The notes under the pieces were generated by a model. The model did not search any database and was not told the origin of the DNA. It was given only the letters and a program-made list of their open reading frames with translations. The translations under genes were made by a program, and so were the position numbers. A DNA stretch of 64,000 nt from contig JAFFSR010000301.1 of NCBI GenBank assembly GCA_017163975.1, positions 3,942,001 through 4,006,000 on the forward strand, written 5' to 3'. Origin of the DNA: Anastatus disparis (taxonomy: Eukaryota; Arthropoda; Insecta; Hymenoptera; Eupelmidae). Numbering within the stretch: the first letter of the stretch is position 1; each line of letters starts with the position of its first letter. Below are positions 22,601-35,300 of this stretch, piece by piece.

Positions 22601-23974
22601 ACGCTAAAAGATGAAAATTTAACGGAAGTTTTAAAATATATTGTTAACGGTTGGCCTTCTAAAGTTAACGATAAATTACAAGCATATAAACAGCGACAAA
22701 ATGAACTGACAGTAGAGGAAGGATGTATAATGTGGGGCCATCGTGTCGTAATACCTAAATTACTTAGATCAGCGTTGTTAGACGAACTACATTCAGTGCA
22801 TATGGGCATTATTAAAATGAAATCGTTAGCGAGGTCATACGTATGGTGGCCAAAGTTAGATCAGGACATAGAAAAAATTTCAAAATCGTGTAATATGTGT
22901 TTGGAAAACTCTGATAACCCTCCAAAGTCGGAACTTCACACTTGGGAATGGCCTCAAGGTCCTAATCGTAGAGTACATGCCGATTTTTGCGGCCCACTTA
23001 ATGGGTATATGTATCTGATAATTACCGATGCGTACTCTAAATGGGTAGATATTAAAGAAATGACGAGTATCAATGCGGAAAATACGATTAAAATGATGAA
23101 GGAGTACATTTGTATATGGGGATTGCCAGAAGTTTTAGTAACAGATAACGGACCAACTTTTACTTCCGAATGTTTTAAAGAGTTTTTAAGTTACAATAAT
23201 ATCCACCATTACAAAACTGCTCCTTATCATCCGGCGTCAAATGGGGCGGCCGAGAATGCAGTACGCACTTTTAAAAATAAATTCAAATTATTATTGAAAG
23301 AGGGAATGTCAAGACACGAAGCCTTACATAGGTATTTGTTTTACTATCGAACAACGCCGCATTGTACAACCGGGTGCACTCCTGCAGAGTTACAAGTAGG
23401 GCGCACGTTAAAAACACGTTTAAGCTCTGTGAAACCATCTTTGCGTGATAGAGTAGAACTTAATCAAGCGCGTCAAAGGTATTATTTTAAAGGTAACCGT
23501 AGAGCGAGTTTTGGTAAGAACGAAGTGGTTATGTCTAAGGACTACACTAATAGTAATAAGAAATGGCAAAAGGCACGTATTTTAGATAAACTGGGCCCTG
23601 TAACTTATTCGGTTCGTACGCAAGATAATAAAACGCATAAAAGACATGTAGACCAATTAAAACCGTGTATAGAAGCACCGCTAAAAACTAATGAATGTAA
23701 AATTGATCTACCGGCGGAGGAAAATATACAACAAACGATTGATCTTGCAATCCCAGTCACAACAAACGTATGCGATAACACCGTAAAAGAAGCAGAAAAT
23801 TTATATGATTCGGAGGACGTCTTAACTTGCGATCAAATTAAAAGTGATAGTGTAAATTGCGAAGTTTCAAAAAAGAAACACGAGATAATTAATGTTAAAC
23901 CTATAAGCAAAAATAATGTCGTTTTAAGACGTTCTACCAGAAATATTAAAAAGCCGAATAAACTTAATTTGTAA
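19682..23974 (+). CDS. Gag-pol polyprotein of gypsy element
   Basis: About 1430 residues from the first ATG (19682), which sits directly behind a run of about 21 A. Order: charged coiled-coil N-terminus (1-65); Gag capsid (about 70-250); two CCHC knuckles near 272-310 (CYCCGKQNHLSINC, CNQCGKKGHLQSVC); protease with DTGS near 380; reverse transcriptase near 480-700 with YFDD at about 664; RNase H near 800-920 with CDAS and TDHK; integrase with an HHCC finger near 1035-1080 and the DDE residues near 1100 (HADF), 1155 (TDNGP) and 1190 (AAENA). The C-terminus is basic and lacks a chromodomain. It copies the element RNA in a particle and inserts the DNA. There is no internal stop or frameshift. 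Confidence 0.93.
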   Translation: MELEDRQRELSQRETDLNNYRQQLVTFEAQLNQEKLKLEEQRKKMEAAQGLLSVAQNTNQQATTTVVKGTIGNISEFALDDDWTLWCERLEMYFSANEVSENKKVSLLLTLLGKDGYALLRNLTTPELPAQLSYERLKETMKNHLQPAPSVITERYKFKECRQRDDEDVKMFLAKLKKLSTHCKFEQNLENSIRDQFVWGLSSEAIKKRLLGERDLSYQKAVELAFALESARKDAAEMHSSNGSNSTVNYVATKGKTTDAKKKNAGIKTCYCCGKQNHLSINCKFKNYDCNQCGKKGHLQSVCKSKLKSQKPVKQNGDKVLQSVSNHRSHNFLEEVESLQGDFDNLFHLEGGKINNTGDVEPITVELKVENCCLTFEVDTGSPISAISTAIYNKQEHLQMLKLKETSRLFKSYQGNIIKPKGILNVDVSYKGNTANLDLFVIDGNSVPIVGRQWLKILGIVVIDSQSDKYIKSLTATQIDTNKIISKFKTVFEDRLGTYSKGKFTLQLKEGAKPIFCKPRPVPYALRERIENELVRLEKAGIIESVTTSDWATPIVPVLKSNGQVRLCGDFKITLNPYLVSNKHPIPRVSDLATKMSKAKVFSKLDLAHAYQQVELDDESKNLVTITTHKGLFRYNRLTYGVAPAPGLFQHEMEKILSGIEGATVYFDDIFIFGETQNEHDNSLHKVLTRFSECGLTVKLEKCELGKTCIQFLGYEIDSEGLHVSKNKVDAILNIQRPQNETELKSFLGLLNYYAKFIKNYARIVSPLYELLRRNIKWEWTKEREEAFQSAKARLASCEVLVHYRTDIPVKITCDASPKGLGAVLSHVFPNGVERPIAFASRVLTSAEKHYSQLDREALGLTFGVKTFHQYVYGRNFILETDHKPLIFIFGDKKGLPQMAASRVQRWAVFLAGYDFTIQHIKGTENCPADSLSRIQMSGYKESTKNDVTNDYNYLNFVCENVKSIDCKVIKEETLKDENLTEVLKYIVNGWPSKVNDKLQAYKQRQNELTVEEGCIMWGHRVVIPKLLRSALLDELHSVHMGIIKMKSLARSYVWWPKLDQDIEKISKSCNMCLENSDNPPKSELHTWEWPQGPNRRVHADFCGPLNGYMYLIITDAYSKWVDIKEMTSINAENTIKMMKEYICIWGLPEVLVTDNGPTFTSECFKEFLSYNNIHHYKTAPYHPASNGAAENAVRTFKNKFKLLLKEGMSRHEALHRYLFYYRTTPHCTTGCTPAELQVGRTLKTRLSSVKPSLRDRVELNQARQRYYFKGNRRASFGKNEVVMSKDYTNSNKKWQKARILDKLGPVTYSVRTQDNKTHKRHVDQLKPCIEAPLKTNECKIDLPAEENIQQTIDLAIPVTTNVCDNTVKEAENLYDSEDVLTCDQIKSDSVNCEVSKKKHEIINVKPISKNNVVLRRSTRNIKKPNKLNL

Positions 23975-23988
23975 AAGGTTTTAAAGCT

Positions 23989-24001
23989 AAGAAGGGAGGA
24001 T
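23989..24001 (+). other. Polypurine tract
   Basis: AAGAAGGGAGGA followed by T directly precedes the 3' LTR. It serves as plus-strand primer in reverse transcription. Confidence 0.8.
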
Positions 24002-24233
24002 TGTAATATATGAGTGTGCATATGTTTGTAGAATAAATGAGGGCGCTATCATCGACTATATATGTATTGTAAAGCGCTCCCGAAAAGTAGAGTTAGACTA
24101 GCCTTGAGCAAGCAAGCATGTACGTGTAAGCTATAGGAGCTACTACATTGTATATCAGTTAACATCTAATTAAACGTTTATATAATTAATAAAGATATTA
24201 GTTATTGTCATACCTCTCCACCACAACATAACA
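24002..24233 (+). repeat. 3' LTR (232 bp)
   Basis: Reading base by base I find no difference from the 5' LTR. It is followed by the ATGCT target duplication. Confidence 0.93.
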
Positions 24234-24238
24234 ATGCT

Positions 24239-26261
24239 CTTATGAGCAACATCTATTGATGGTGAAACGATCATTATTTGTATTAAAAGCTTCAGACTCA
24301 AGAAGCAAATTTGCCATTCTTGTCAAAAACCAGTTATTAAGATTTCGGAAAAGTTTAATTAACTAGAAATTAGGTTTTCCAATAAAGCAACATCTATTCA
24401 AGGTGAAACTATCTTTAGTTAAATAAGTAGTTTTATACTTAAGATTCTAACCTACAATTCTTTCAAAAAACTAGTCCTACTAAAAAAAATGACAAGAGAT
24501 CTTACATGAGATCTCATGAACCTAAAAATTTCACTCCCTGCGAGACCCGATTTTACGTGAGATCTTGCATGAGATTGCATGTTGGGAAATAATAAATTTT
24601 TAGCACATAAGATCTCTCGTGAGATTTCACGGGAGATCGGGTCTCACGGTAAATAATTTTTTTGCACATGAGATATCATGTAAGATCAGGTGTTACGAAA
24701 AATAATATTTTTAGACACATAAGATCTCACGTAAGATCGGATGAAAAATAATAGTTTTTGGCATATATCTCAATCTTATATCATTTTTTTAGTATGGAGT
24801 TAGTACGGTTACAAGAAAGCTGAATTAAATAGATATTATGACAGGTTTTTAACAATTGAACAGTTACACAATACAGGTGTATTATAAATTAACAATTCAA
24901 TTTCCGAAAAAGCAACATCTATATAGGGTAAAACTATCGTTAATTAAATTAAAAGTCTAGTGCTATAAAATATAATATGCCAGTATTGCTAAAAATAAGT
25001 TTTCACTATTGAGAATATATTTGATTGTATACAAATATGATTTTCCAAAAAAGAAATGCAACACTTTCATAGAACTGTTTGGTTCTGAAATTTGGTCTTG
25101 GTAATTTTTAAGAGAAATGGTACAAAATGCAGGTGTATTATCAATCGTAGATTAATTTTCACAAAAAGCAACATCTGCATAGGATGAAACTAGAGTTAGA
25201 TAAATTAAAAGTCTAATACTCGAGAATCTGACGGTTGCTAAAAAGAAGTTTTCATAATTTTGAATATGAATAATTGATACAAATAAGATTTTCCGAATGG
25301 ACTCAATACTTTCCCAGAACTGTTTATTTCTGGAATCTGGTCTTAGTAAATTAATCGCGAAATAGCTTATTCGACAAACTACAGTATAAGTTACGCTATC
25401 TCAATGTATTTTTAATAAAAGATACATTATCCAGAAAAGCAACATCTATTTATGGCAAAACAATCGTTAGTTAAATTAGTAGTCTCATATTCGAGAATCT
25501 AATCTGCCATTATTGCCAGAATCCAATTATTATAGTTCCAAAAAAGGTTAATTAAATAAAATATGGATTTTTCTGAGAAAGCAATGTATTTTATTAGAAT
25601 TCTTCAATTCAGAAATGAGGTTTAAGTAAATTTTCTACATTACGATCGTTTTGACAATATACCAGTTACGCAAAGCAAGTGTTTTTTCAATTGTTGATTA
25701 ATTTTCCGAAAAGCAAGATAAGTTCAAACCATCGTTATTTACATTAGAAATATAATAATTGAAAATCTATCCTGTTATTCCTGCTGTAAAGAAGTTTTCA
25801 GTATTTTAATATGCAGGATTAAATTAAAAAATAAATTTTCCAAAAAAGAAACAGAACAGTTTCCAAGAAATGTTTAATTCTGATATCTAGTCTTGAACTT
25901 TTCGCTAAATAGCCTACTTGACAAAAAAAAAGTACTATTTACGCTGACTTAGTGTATTTTTAATAACAGATATATTATCCAGAAGAGCAAAATATAATCA
26001 TGATAAAACGTTTAGTCTTATCGACAAAAAATCAATAACTGAATACCGGTGTTTGCTCAACTGTTGATTAAATTTTCGAAAAAGCAACATCTGTAAAGGG
26101 TTTCACTATCATCATATGAATAAAAAGTCTTATAATTTGAAGGCTTACTTGTTCTTTCTGCAATAATGAAGATTTTACCATTTTAAAGATGCTAAATTAA
26201 ATACAAATAAGATTTTCCAAAAAAGAAACACGACACTTTCCCAAAACTGTTACACTTTTTT
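24239..26261. repeat. Left arm: diverged repeats of about 0.2-0.45 kb
   Basis: Repeated phrases such as AAAGCAACATCTAT(A/T), (G/A)GTGAAAC(G/T)AT and AAGTCT(A/T)ATA recur near 24245, 24385, 24920, 25150, 25440 and 26085. 24239-24475 is the reverse complement of 38000-38235, and the later units are inverted relatives of the repeats at 32300-36340. No gene. Confidence 0.65.
24480..24792. mobile_element. 313-bp TA-flanked MITE with internal AGATCTCA palindromes
   Basis: The ends are CTAAAAAAAATGA and TCATTTTTTTAG with TA at 24478-24479 and 24793-24794. The interior has about eight copies of short palindromes of the type AGATCTCACGTGAGATC. A relative of the interior appears at 16985-17030. Confidence 0.75.
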
Positions 26262-29200
26262 CCAGACTTTTCACCAGATGATTTGCCTCATTTTTCGTAA
26301 AACTTTCTGCCAGAGTTTTCACCAGACTTATCGCGATACGTTTCATCAGACTTTGTGGCAGTCTTTTCATCAGAGTATCAGCTATACAATTTGCCATGAT
26401 TTTCATTATACTTTAATCCAGATTATTCGCCAGATTATTTGTCTCACTTATCGCAAGACTTTCTGCCAGAGTTTTTGCCAGACTTATCGCGAGACTTTTT
26501 ATCAAACTTTTCACCAGACTTTTTACCAGACTTATCGTCAGATGTTTTGACAGACTTCTCGCAAGACTATTAAGCAGAATCTCAGCTACACATTTTGCTA
26601 TACTTTTAGCCATGATTGTAGCAAGACTTTTTTCCAAATTCCTAGTAAGACGTTTCGTCATTGTTTTCGCTAGACTTCTCGCAAGACTTTCAACCCGACT
26701 TCTTGATAGTCTTTTTGCTAGACTTTTTCAAAAACTTTCTGCCTGACTATTTCCTAGAATCTCTGCCAGACTTAGCTATACTTTTTGCTATGATTGTCGC
26801 AAGACTTTTTGTCAGATATCTAGAGAGAAATTTTGCTAGTGTTTTTGCCAGACTTATCGCCAGACTTTTCATCAGACTCTTAGCGAACATTTTGCCAGAC
26901 TTTACGAAAAACTTTATGCGCGACTTCTTGCAAGACTTTCCACCAGACTTTTCGCTAGACTCTTTGCCATACTATTTAGAAGAATTGCAACCAGACATTT
27001 TACTATATTTTTTGCCATGATTGTAGCAAGACTTTTTTCCAAATTTCTAGCAAGACTTTTTGACAGACTTCACGTAAGACTTTTTACCAGCCTTATCGTC
27101 AGACTGTTAACTAGAATCACAGCAAGAAATTTTGCTATACTTTTTGCCATAATTGAAGCAAGATTTTTCGCCAGTCTTTCTGCCAGACTTGTCACCATAA
27201 TTTTTGTCTGACTTTCTGCCAGACTTTTTACTAAACTTATCACTAAACTATTTACCAGAATCTCAGCCTGACGTTTTGCTGTACTTTTTGCCAAATTTTT
27301 AGCGAGACATTTTGTTACTGTTTTTGCCAGACTTTTCATCAGACTTTTTGCTATACTTTACGCTAGTCTTTCTGCACGACTTATCGCCATGATTGAAGCA
27401 AGATTTTTCGCCAAAATTTCAGTGAGACATTTCATTAGTGTTTTTACCTGACTTATCGCCAGACTTTTTGATAGACTTTACGCAAGACTTTTTGCCAGAC
27501 TTTTTACTGGACTTTTTAGCAGACTCTTAGCGAATATTTTGCCAGACTTCACGCAAGACTTTTTGCAAGACTTTCTACCAGTCTATTTACCTGCCTTTTT
27601 ATTAGACACTTATCGAATTAGACTCTTATTAAACATTTAGCTAGACTCCTCACAAGACGTTCTGCCGGACTTTCCGCAAGAAGATTTGCCAGACTTCCCT
27701 CAAGATTTTCTGTCAGCCTTTTTGCTAGAATTTACAGCAGATTCTTGGCGAACATTTTACCAGGCTCTACGCAAACTTTTTACCAGACTTGTCACCAGAT
27801 TTTTTGCCGAACTTTTTGTTCTACTTTTCAGCAGACTCTTAGCGAACATTTTCTTAGACTTGTTGCATGACTTTTTTTGACAGACTTCCCGAAAGTCTTT
27901 CCACCAGACTTTTTGTCAGACGTTTTGACAAACTTGCCGCAAGACATTCCACAAGACTTCTAAATAGAATTTTCGCAAGGCTTTTTCCTAGACTTTCTGC
28001 CAAACTTTTTTCTAGACTTATCGCTACACTATTTATCAGAATCTCAGCTAGACATTTTGCTATACTTTTTGCCATTATTGTAGCAAGAATTTTTGTCAAA
28101 TTACTAGCAAGACATTTTGCTAGTGTTATTGCCAGACTTATCGTCAGACATTTTGCCAGACTTTTTGCAGTCTTTTCATCAGACTCTTATCAAACATTTT
28201 GCCAGACTTATCGCCAGACTTTTAATCAGACTCATTGCTAAACTTTTTATCAGACTCTCAGCGAAGCTTTTGCCAGACTTTTTGCCAAACGTTTTGCCAG
28301 ATTTTGTATCAGACTCTCAGCGAAGCTTTTGCCAGACCTTCCGTCAGACGTTTTGCCAGACTTCTTGCAAGACTTTCGTTTACCAAACTTTTTGCTAGAC
28401 TTTTCGTTAGACTGTTTCCTAGACTTATCGCAAGAGTATTAAGCAGAATCTCAACTAGACATTTTGCTATACTTTTAGCCATGATTGTAGCAAGACTTAT
28501 TTCTGAATTCTTAGCAAGACATTTCACCAGTGTTTTTGCTAGACTTATCGCAAGTCTTTTGGCAAGACTTTTTCCTTGACTTTCTGTAAGACTTTTTCCT
28601 AGATTTATCGCTAGACTATTAACCAGAATCTCACCCAGACAATTTGCTATACTTTTTGCCTTGATTGTAGCAAGACTTTTTGCTGAATTCCTAGACATTC
28701 CACCAGTGTTATTGCCAATCTTATCGCTAGACTTTTTGACAGATTTTACGCATAACTTTTCGACAGTCTTTACACAAGACTTTTTGCCAGACCATTCACC
28801 AGACTTTTCATCAGACTCTCAACACCTATTTTGCCAGACTTTCCTCAAGACGTTTTGCCAGACTTTTCGCAAGACTTTCCACCAGACTTTTTGCTAGACT
28901 TTTCGATAGACTTTTTCCTAGCCTTATTGCCAAACTATTTACTAAAATCTAAGTCAGACATTTTGCTATACTTTTCGCTATGATTGCAGTAAGACTTTCT
29001 TCTCAATTTATAGCAAGATATTTTGTCAGTGTTTTTGCCAGACTTATCGCAAGACTTTTTGCCAGCTTATTTGCCAGACTTTTCCTCAGACTCTTAACAA
29101 ACATTTTACAAGTCTTGTTGCAAGTTGTTTTGCCATACTTTTCACAAGACTTTTCACCAGACGTTGCTAGACTGTCAGTAGACTTTTTTCCAGACTCATC

Positions 29201-30378
29201 AACAGACTATTAAATAGAATCTTAGCTAGACATTCTGCTATACTTTTTGCCATAATTGTAGCAAGACATTCCGCCAGAGTTTTTGCTAATCTTATCGCTA
29301 GAATTTTTGACAGACTTCACGCAAGAATTTTAGACATCAGACTCTTGACAAACATTTCGCCATACTTCCCGCAAGACGTTTTGCCAGACTTTTCGCAAAA
29401 CTTTTCACCAGACTTGTTGCTAGACCTAACTTATCGCTGGACTATTTACCAGAATCTTAGCTAGACATTTTGCTATACTTTTTACCACGATTGTAGCAAG
29501 TCTTTTTGATATATTTCTAGAAAGATGATTCGCCAGTATTTTTGCCATACTTTCCGCAAGTCTTTTGACCAGACTTTGCTAGACTTCTCGATATATTTTT
29601 TCCATACTTATCACTAGGCCATTGAGCAGAACCTTAGCCAGACATTCTGCTATACTTTTTGCTATGATTGTAGCTAGGCTTTTTGCCAAATTTCTAGCAA
29701 GACATTTTGCCAGTGTTTCTGCCAAACTTATTGACAGACTTTTTGCTAAACTTCACGCAAGACTTTCTACCAGACTTTTTGTTAGACTTTGCGCCGGACT
29801 TTTTACAAGAATCTTAAATGGACTTTTTTCTAGAATTTTTAACAGATTTTTTGCTAGACTTTTAGCCAGGCATTTTGCTACACTTTGTTTCTGGCTTTTT
29901 ACCTGATTTATTCCTAGATTTTCCGCCAGACTTTTTGACCGTCTTTTTGTTAGACTCTTCGCCAGACATTTCGCTAGACTTTTTGACAGGCTTTTAGCAA
30001 GACTTTTTACCACATTTTTTGTCAGACTCCTAGCCAGATATTTCGCTAGACTTTTTGTCGGGCTCTCAGCAAGACTTTTTTGCTAAATTCTTAGTAACAC
30101 TTTTCCCTATTTTTATTCCTATACTTTTTGTCAGGCTTTTCACAAGACTTTTAGCCAGACATTCTGCTAAACTTTTTGCTATATTCCTAGCGCGACATTT
30201 TTCTACTCTTCGTCAGACTCTTAGCTAGACCTTTTTCCATATTTTGGCCAGACTTTCGACCTGTCTTTTTACTAGACTCTTAGACAGGTATTTTGCTTAA
30301 CTTTTTACTAGATTTTCAGCCAGACATTAAGCTTGACTTTTTGCCAGATTCACAACAAGACTTTCTTTCGATCCTCAG
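26262..30378. repeat. 12-bp-periodic satellite array, left arm (about 4.1 kb)
   Basis: Units such as GACTTTTTGCCA, GACTTTTCGCAA and GACTTTCCACCA follow each other at an exact 12-bp step (for example 28861-28920, five perfect steps). Because 12 is a multiple of three, all six frames stay open and give tetrapeptide runs (ARLF, DFLP, QTFC on one strand; SLAK on the other). A longer marker, GCCATGATTGTAGCAAGAC, recurs irregularly near 26617, 26787, 27017, 28480 and 29660, so higher-order units exist. The many frames here are not supported as genes. Confidence 0.9.
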
Positions 30379-32300
30379 AAAAAAAAAACAGTATTTTTCC
30401 TGGGGATAGACACGATTCATAGCTATAACTAAGAATAATTCCTGTCTACGGCCAGAGAAGAAAATAATTGATCTAGCTAAAACTGATTCATGAACCTGGA
30501 ATGATTTTCGGCTAGGGCCAAAAATCTAATTATTTTCGATTGTAGTGATAAATTCGTTGTGTCCAGAAAACGTATATTGCTCGCACTATAAACAATTCTT
30601 GGCCATAGCGGAGAAGAATTATTGTCTAGGGCAAGAAAATGCATTATTAATAGAGTCAAGAGCAAGGATGGCCATAACGAAGAATAATTCTTTGCTAGGA
30701 TAAGAATACAAAATATTTTACGAAGCAAGACATAATTCTTCGCAATTCAAGTATAATTTCTGGCTATAACCGGGAAACAAAGTATTCATCAAGCCTAAAG
30801 CCATTCATAGCTATAACTAATTATTATTCTTGGCTAGAGTCATAAATCGAATTATTTCCGATTGCAAATCAAGTTCTCAGCTTTAGCCAATAATAATTCT
30901 TGTCTGTGGCTAGAAAAACAAACCTACACTCAAACAAAAAGTGATTAAGTTATTTCTGAGAGTAATCATTGACTAGGGGTAGGAAAGACTAGATGGTTCA
31001 AGCCCATATTGATACTTCGCAATAGCCATAAATTATTATTCGTTGGCCGAATTTATTTACGAAAGGAGATACAATTCTTGGCTAGAGTCAAGTATAATAT
31101 ATGTCTAGGGCCAGAAAACTAATCGTTGATCAAGCCAAAAACCATTCATAGCCATAAGCATTGATTATTGTTGGCTACAACCAGGAATCGAATCATTTAC
31201 GATTACGAAGATTTCAGCTTAAGCCAAGAATGATTTTTTCTCTGATTAGAAAACAAAACTTTGTTCGAGGAAAAAGCGATTCATAGATATACCTGAGAGT
31301 TCTTATGGCCTAGGGGTAGAGCAGGCTTCTTTACTTTAGTTAATATTGATATTCTACAATAGCCAACAATTATACAAGGCTGGATAAAATTATTTATACA
31401 ATCAGAAACTATTCTTGGCCATAGCCAAGAATGATTCATGATTAGGACAACAAAACGAATTATCGATCGAGGTAAAGGCAATGCATGGCCATAACTAAGG
31501 GATATTATTAGCTCGGCCTAAAATATAGAATATTTTCCGGAGCTAGTGGTGCTATTCACCCTGTAATGAGAAAGTTCAGTTTGTGAGATAGACAGCGTTA
31601 GGTTAGCAGAACTAATCGTCATTTGTCATCGCGGTCTATCTCCTAAATATAGTTTATCTCTCATGGGTTTCTTAGCACCACAGACACGATTCTTAGCTAT
31701 GGCTAAAAATCATTTCTGTCTAGGATCACAAAACAAATTATTAATCAAGCCAAAAGGTAATCATGGCCATATCCAACTATTATACTTGACCAAAGCCACA
31801 AATCGAATTAGCTCAGATTGCATATGAGGTTTTTAGCCATAGCCGAATATTATACTCGTCCATGACTAGAAAACATATCTTCGCTTAAGCAAGAAGTGAT
31901 TCATACCAATACGTCAGAGTAATTATTGCCTAGGAATAGAAAAGACGCCTTTGTTTAAGCCAATATTGATATTTTGCAATAGTCAAGTATGATCCTTGGC
32001 TATCTAAGAATAATTATTGTCAAAAACTATAAATCAAATAATTGATTAGGGCAAAAGCGATGCATAGCCATGACTAAGATTTATTATTGGCTAGGGCTAA
32101 AAAACAGAATTTTTTCTGGGGATAGATACAATTCACAGCTATAACTAAGAATAATTTCTTAGTTATAGCTGTTTAATAATTGATATAGCCAAAACTGATT
32201 TATTAACTTAACCTAGAATTCTGGGCTAGGGCCAACAATCTAATTATTTTCAATTGCAGAAGTAAATCGGCTTTGGCCAGAAAACGTAAATTTCTCGCAC
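30379..32300. repeat. Core repeats of giant element: 'CATAACTAAGAATAATTCTTGGCTAG' type
   Basis: Variants of CATAGCCATAACTAAGAAT, TTCTTGGCTAGGGCCA and AATTATTTTCGATTGCAGA recur every 100-250 bp, many as short inverted pairs (TTCTTGGC against GCCAAGAA). Diverged and non-coding. Forms the centre of the giant element together with 32300-36340. Confidence 0.7.
31546..31681. mobile_element. 136-bp MITE-like insert with GTGGTGCTA ends
   Basis: GTGGTGCTA at 31546 and TAGCACCAC at 31681 are inverted and enclose sequence unlike the surrounding repeats. The neighbouring repeat (near 32110 and 30398) reads continuously through this point. I could not define a target duplication. Confidence 0.5.
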
Positions 32301-35300
32301 TTAAGCCTTACTAATACTGTTTTTCGTCAATAAGGCTATTTCGCAGAAAATAAACTTGTACCGAATTTCAGGAATGAACAGTTCTTGGTCGATATAATGT
32401 AAATTTTTTAGAAAATCTTATGTGTAATCGCACAAGCATATTCATAATAGTGAAAACTTTTTTTATGCAAGTATAGCGGTAGATATTTTCGAATATAAGA
32501 CTTCTAATCCAACAAACAATACTTTCACCCTATACAGTTGTGGCTTTTTTGGCTGATAATCCTACAATTGATAATACACCCGCATTGTGTAGCTTTCTTA
32601 TTTTAAAAAAGACTATATCGCCAACAATGTTCGAAGACCATATTCCTCAACTTGAGACTTGCAATAAATTATGTTTCTCTTCATAAGTCTTTATTTCGAT
32701 GCAATTTGGATTTGCCGGAACTGTCATAACTTATTTCTGGCGATGAAAGTAGGCTATATTCTCGAGTATAAGACTAGTGATTTGAAAAACAATCATTTGG
32801 CCACAAATGGACGTTGCATTTTTGGATATTGTATTTCTAAATTAAAATACACTTAGAAAACCTTACTACTACTGTTTTTTGGCAATCAAGCCATTATGCG
32901 GGCAATCAACTTAGTTCAAATTTTAGGAATAAACATTTTCGGGTACATTTAGTGTTTCTTTTATGGTAAATCTCATTTGTGATCGCTCAAGCATATTTGA
33001 AATACTGGAAACTTCTTTTTGGAAACGAAATTTTCTTTTCCACAAATCTAAATTGTATCGAAACAAACTTTTCTTCAAAAGTTTGTTTCGATGCAATTTA
33101 GATTTTTCGGAACTGTCATAACTTATTTCTGACGATGAAAGCAGGCTATATTCCCGAGTATAAGACAAGTGAGTTAAAAAACGATCATTTGGTTACAAAT
33201 GGACTTTGCTCTTTTGGATATTGTATTTCTAAATAACAATATACTTAGAAAACCTTTCTACTACTGTTCTTTGTGAATTAAGCCATTATGCGGGGAATCA
33301 ACTTAGTTCAAATTTTAGGAGTAAACATTTTTGGGTACATTTAGTGTTTCTTTTATAGTAAATCTTATTTGTGATAGCTCAAGCATATTCAAAATGGGGA
33401 GAACTTTTTTTTGGGAACAAATAGCGATATTTACTGTCTAATTTAAGTCTTTTAATCTAGCAACAAATAGTCCTACCCTATATAGTTGTTGCTTCTTTGC
33501 TTAATGACCCTACAATCGATAAAACATATGCATTGTGTAACGATTCTCTCGTTAAAAAGACTATTTTGCAAACGACTTTCGAATGCAATAATTCTGAACT
33601 TAAATTTGTGATAGCTTAGGTTTTATCATCAGAAATCTCGACATTAATCCAATGTGGATCTTCCGGAACCGTCAAGACTTATTCCTAGCAATTCTGCAAA
33701 CAAGATCCTCGAGTATAAGACTATTCATTTAACAAACGATTGTTTGGCTATGCATTTATGTTGCTTGTTTAAATATTGTCTTTTCAAATCAAAATACACT
33801 TATGAAGCCTTACTACTGCTATTTTTCGTCAATTACGCTATTTCGCGAAAAATTAACTTACATTAAATTTTCAGGAATAAACAGTTCTTGGTCGATATAA
33901 CGTAACTTTTCGGAAAATCTCATGTGTAATTGCATAAGCATATTAATAATAGTGAAAACTTTTTTTATGCAAGTAAAGCGGTATATATTTTCAAATATAA
34001 GACTATTAATCCAACGACAATACTTTTACTTCATACGGTTGTTGCTTTTTTGGCTGATGATCCTACAATTGATAATACACTCGCATTGTGTAGCTTTCTT
34101 ATTTTAAGAAAGACTATATCGCGAACAATGTTCCAAGACCTCATTCCTTAACTTGATACTTGTACCAAATTTCAGGAATATACAGGTTTTGGTCAATATA
34201 ATGTAACTTTTTTAAAAAATCTTATGAGTAATCGCACAAGCATATTTATAATAGTGAAAACTTTTTTTATTCAAATATCGCGGTATATGTTCTGAATATA
34301 AGACTTCTAATCCAACGAACAATGCTTTCACCCAATACAGTTGTTGCTTTTTTGGCCTACAATTGATAATACTTCCGCATTGTGTAGCTTTCTTATTGTA
34401 AGGAAGACTATATCGCAAACTATGTTCCAAGAATATATTCCTCAACTTGAGACTTGTAATAAATTATGTTCTTCTTTAAAATTTTTCATTTTGATGCAAT
34501 TTAGATTTGTCGGAACTGTCATAACTTATTTCTGACTATGAAAGCAGGCTATATTCTCGAGTATAAGACAAGTGAGTTAAAAAATGATCATTTGGTTACA
34601 AATGGACGTTGCTCTTTTGGATATTGTATTTCTAAATAACAATATACTTAGAAAACCTTTCTACTACTGTTCTTTGTGAATTAAGCCATTATGCGGGGAA
34701 TCAACTTACTAGGAGAGTATCACATCTCCGGATCACGGATTTTGCTCTAACTTTGAGATAGATTTTCAGATGTCAAAATATGATAAAAGCCAGAGTTATA
34801 GACCCCAACGCTCAATATTTCTCTAGTTGCAGGCGATTAAAGAAAATCACTAAAAAAGTTACTAGATTTTCAAACATTTATAATTCTTTGGCATTAATAG
34901 CTAGACGCTTGTAACTGTTTTTAAATGAAAGCTACGTTCAAATCCTTTCGAAAAAGCACCTATAGCATATCAAAATATTATTTTTTCTCAGCGTTACAGC
35001 GTTATAAGAATTTGAGCTGAATTTCCTTTGAAGAATGTTAATTAATGATAAATGTTAAAATGTAGCACAATTTTCATAACGCTGTAACTTTAAGAAAATA
35101 TAATATTTTGATATGCTATAGGTGCTTTTTCGAAAGGATTTGAACGTAGCTTTCATTTAAAAACAGTTACAAGCGTCTAGCTATTAATGCCAAAGAATTA
35201 TAAGCGTTTGAAAATCTAGTAACTTTTTTAGTGATTTTCTTTAATTGCCTGCAACTAGAGAAATATTGAGCGTTGGGGTTTATAACTCTGGCTTTTTCCA

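Larger units (their letters stand above)
19383..24233 (+). mobile_element. Full-length Mag-like Ty3/gypsy retrotransposon
   Basis: 4851 bp with 232-bp LTRs (19383-19614 and 24002-24233) that I read as identical, flanked by ATGCT at 19378-19382 and 24234-24238. The primer-binding site matches the 3' end of tRNA-Ser(GCT), and one uninterrupted gag-pol frame fills the interior. The right arm of the giant element at 38226-38230 shows the matching site with a single AGCAT and no insert. Identical LTRs and an open polyprotein indicate a recent, possibly still active copy. Domain order and a single fused frame fit the Mag clade. Confidence 0.92.

Noticed and set aside
26197..30013. Dozens of overlapping 60-130-residue frames with ARLF, QTFC or SLAK repeats
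   Set aside because: They come from a 12-bp satellite, which keeps all frames open. Frames on both strands look equally good, so none is supported as a gene.
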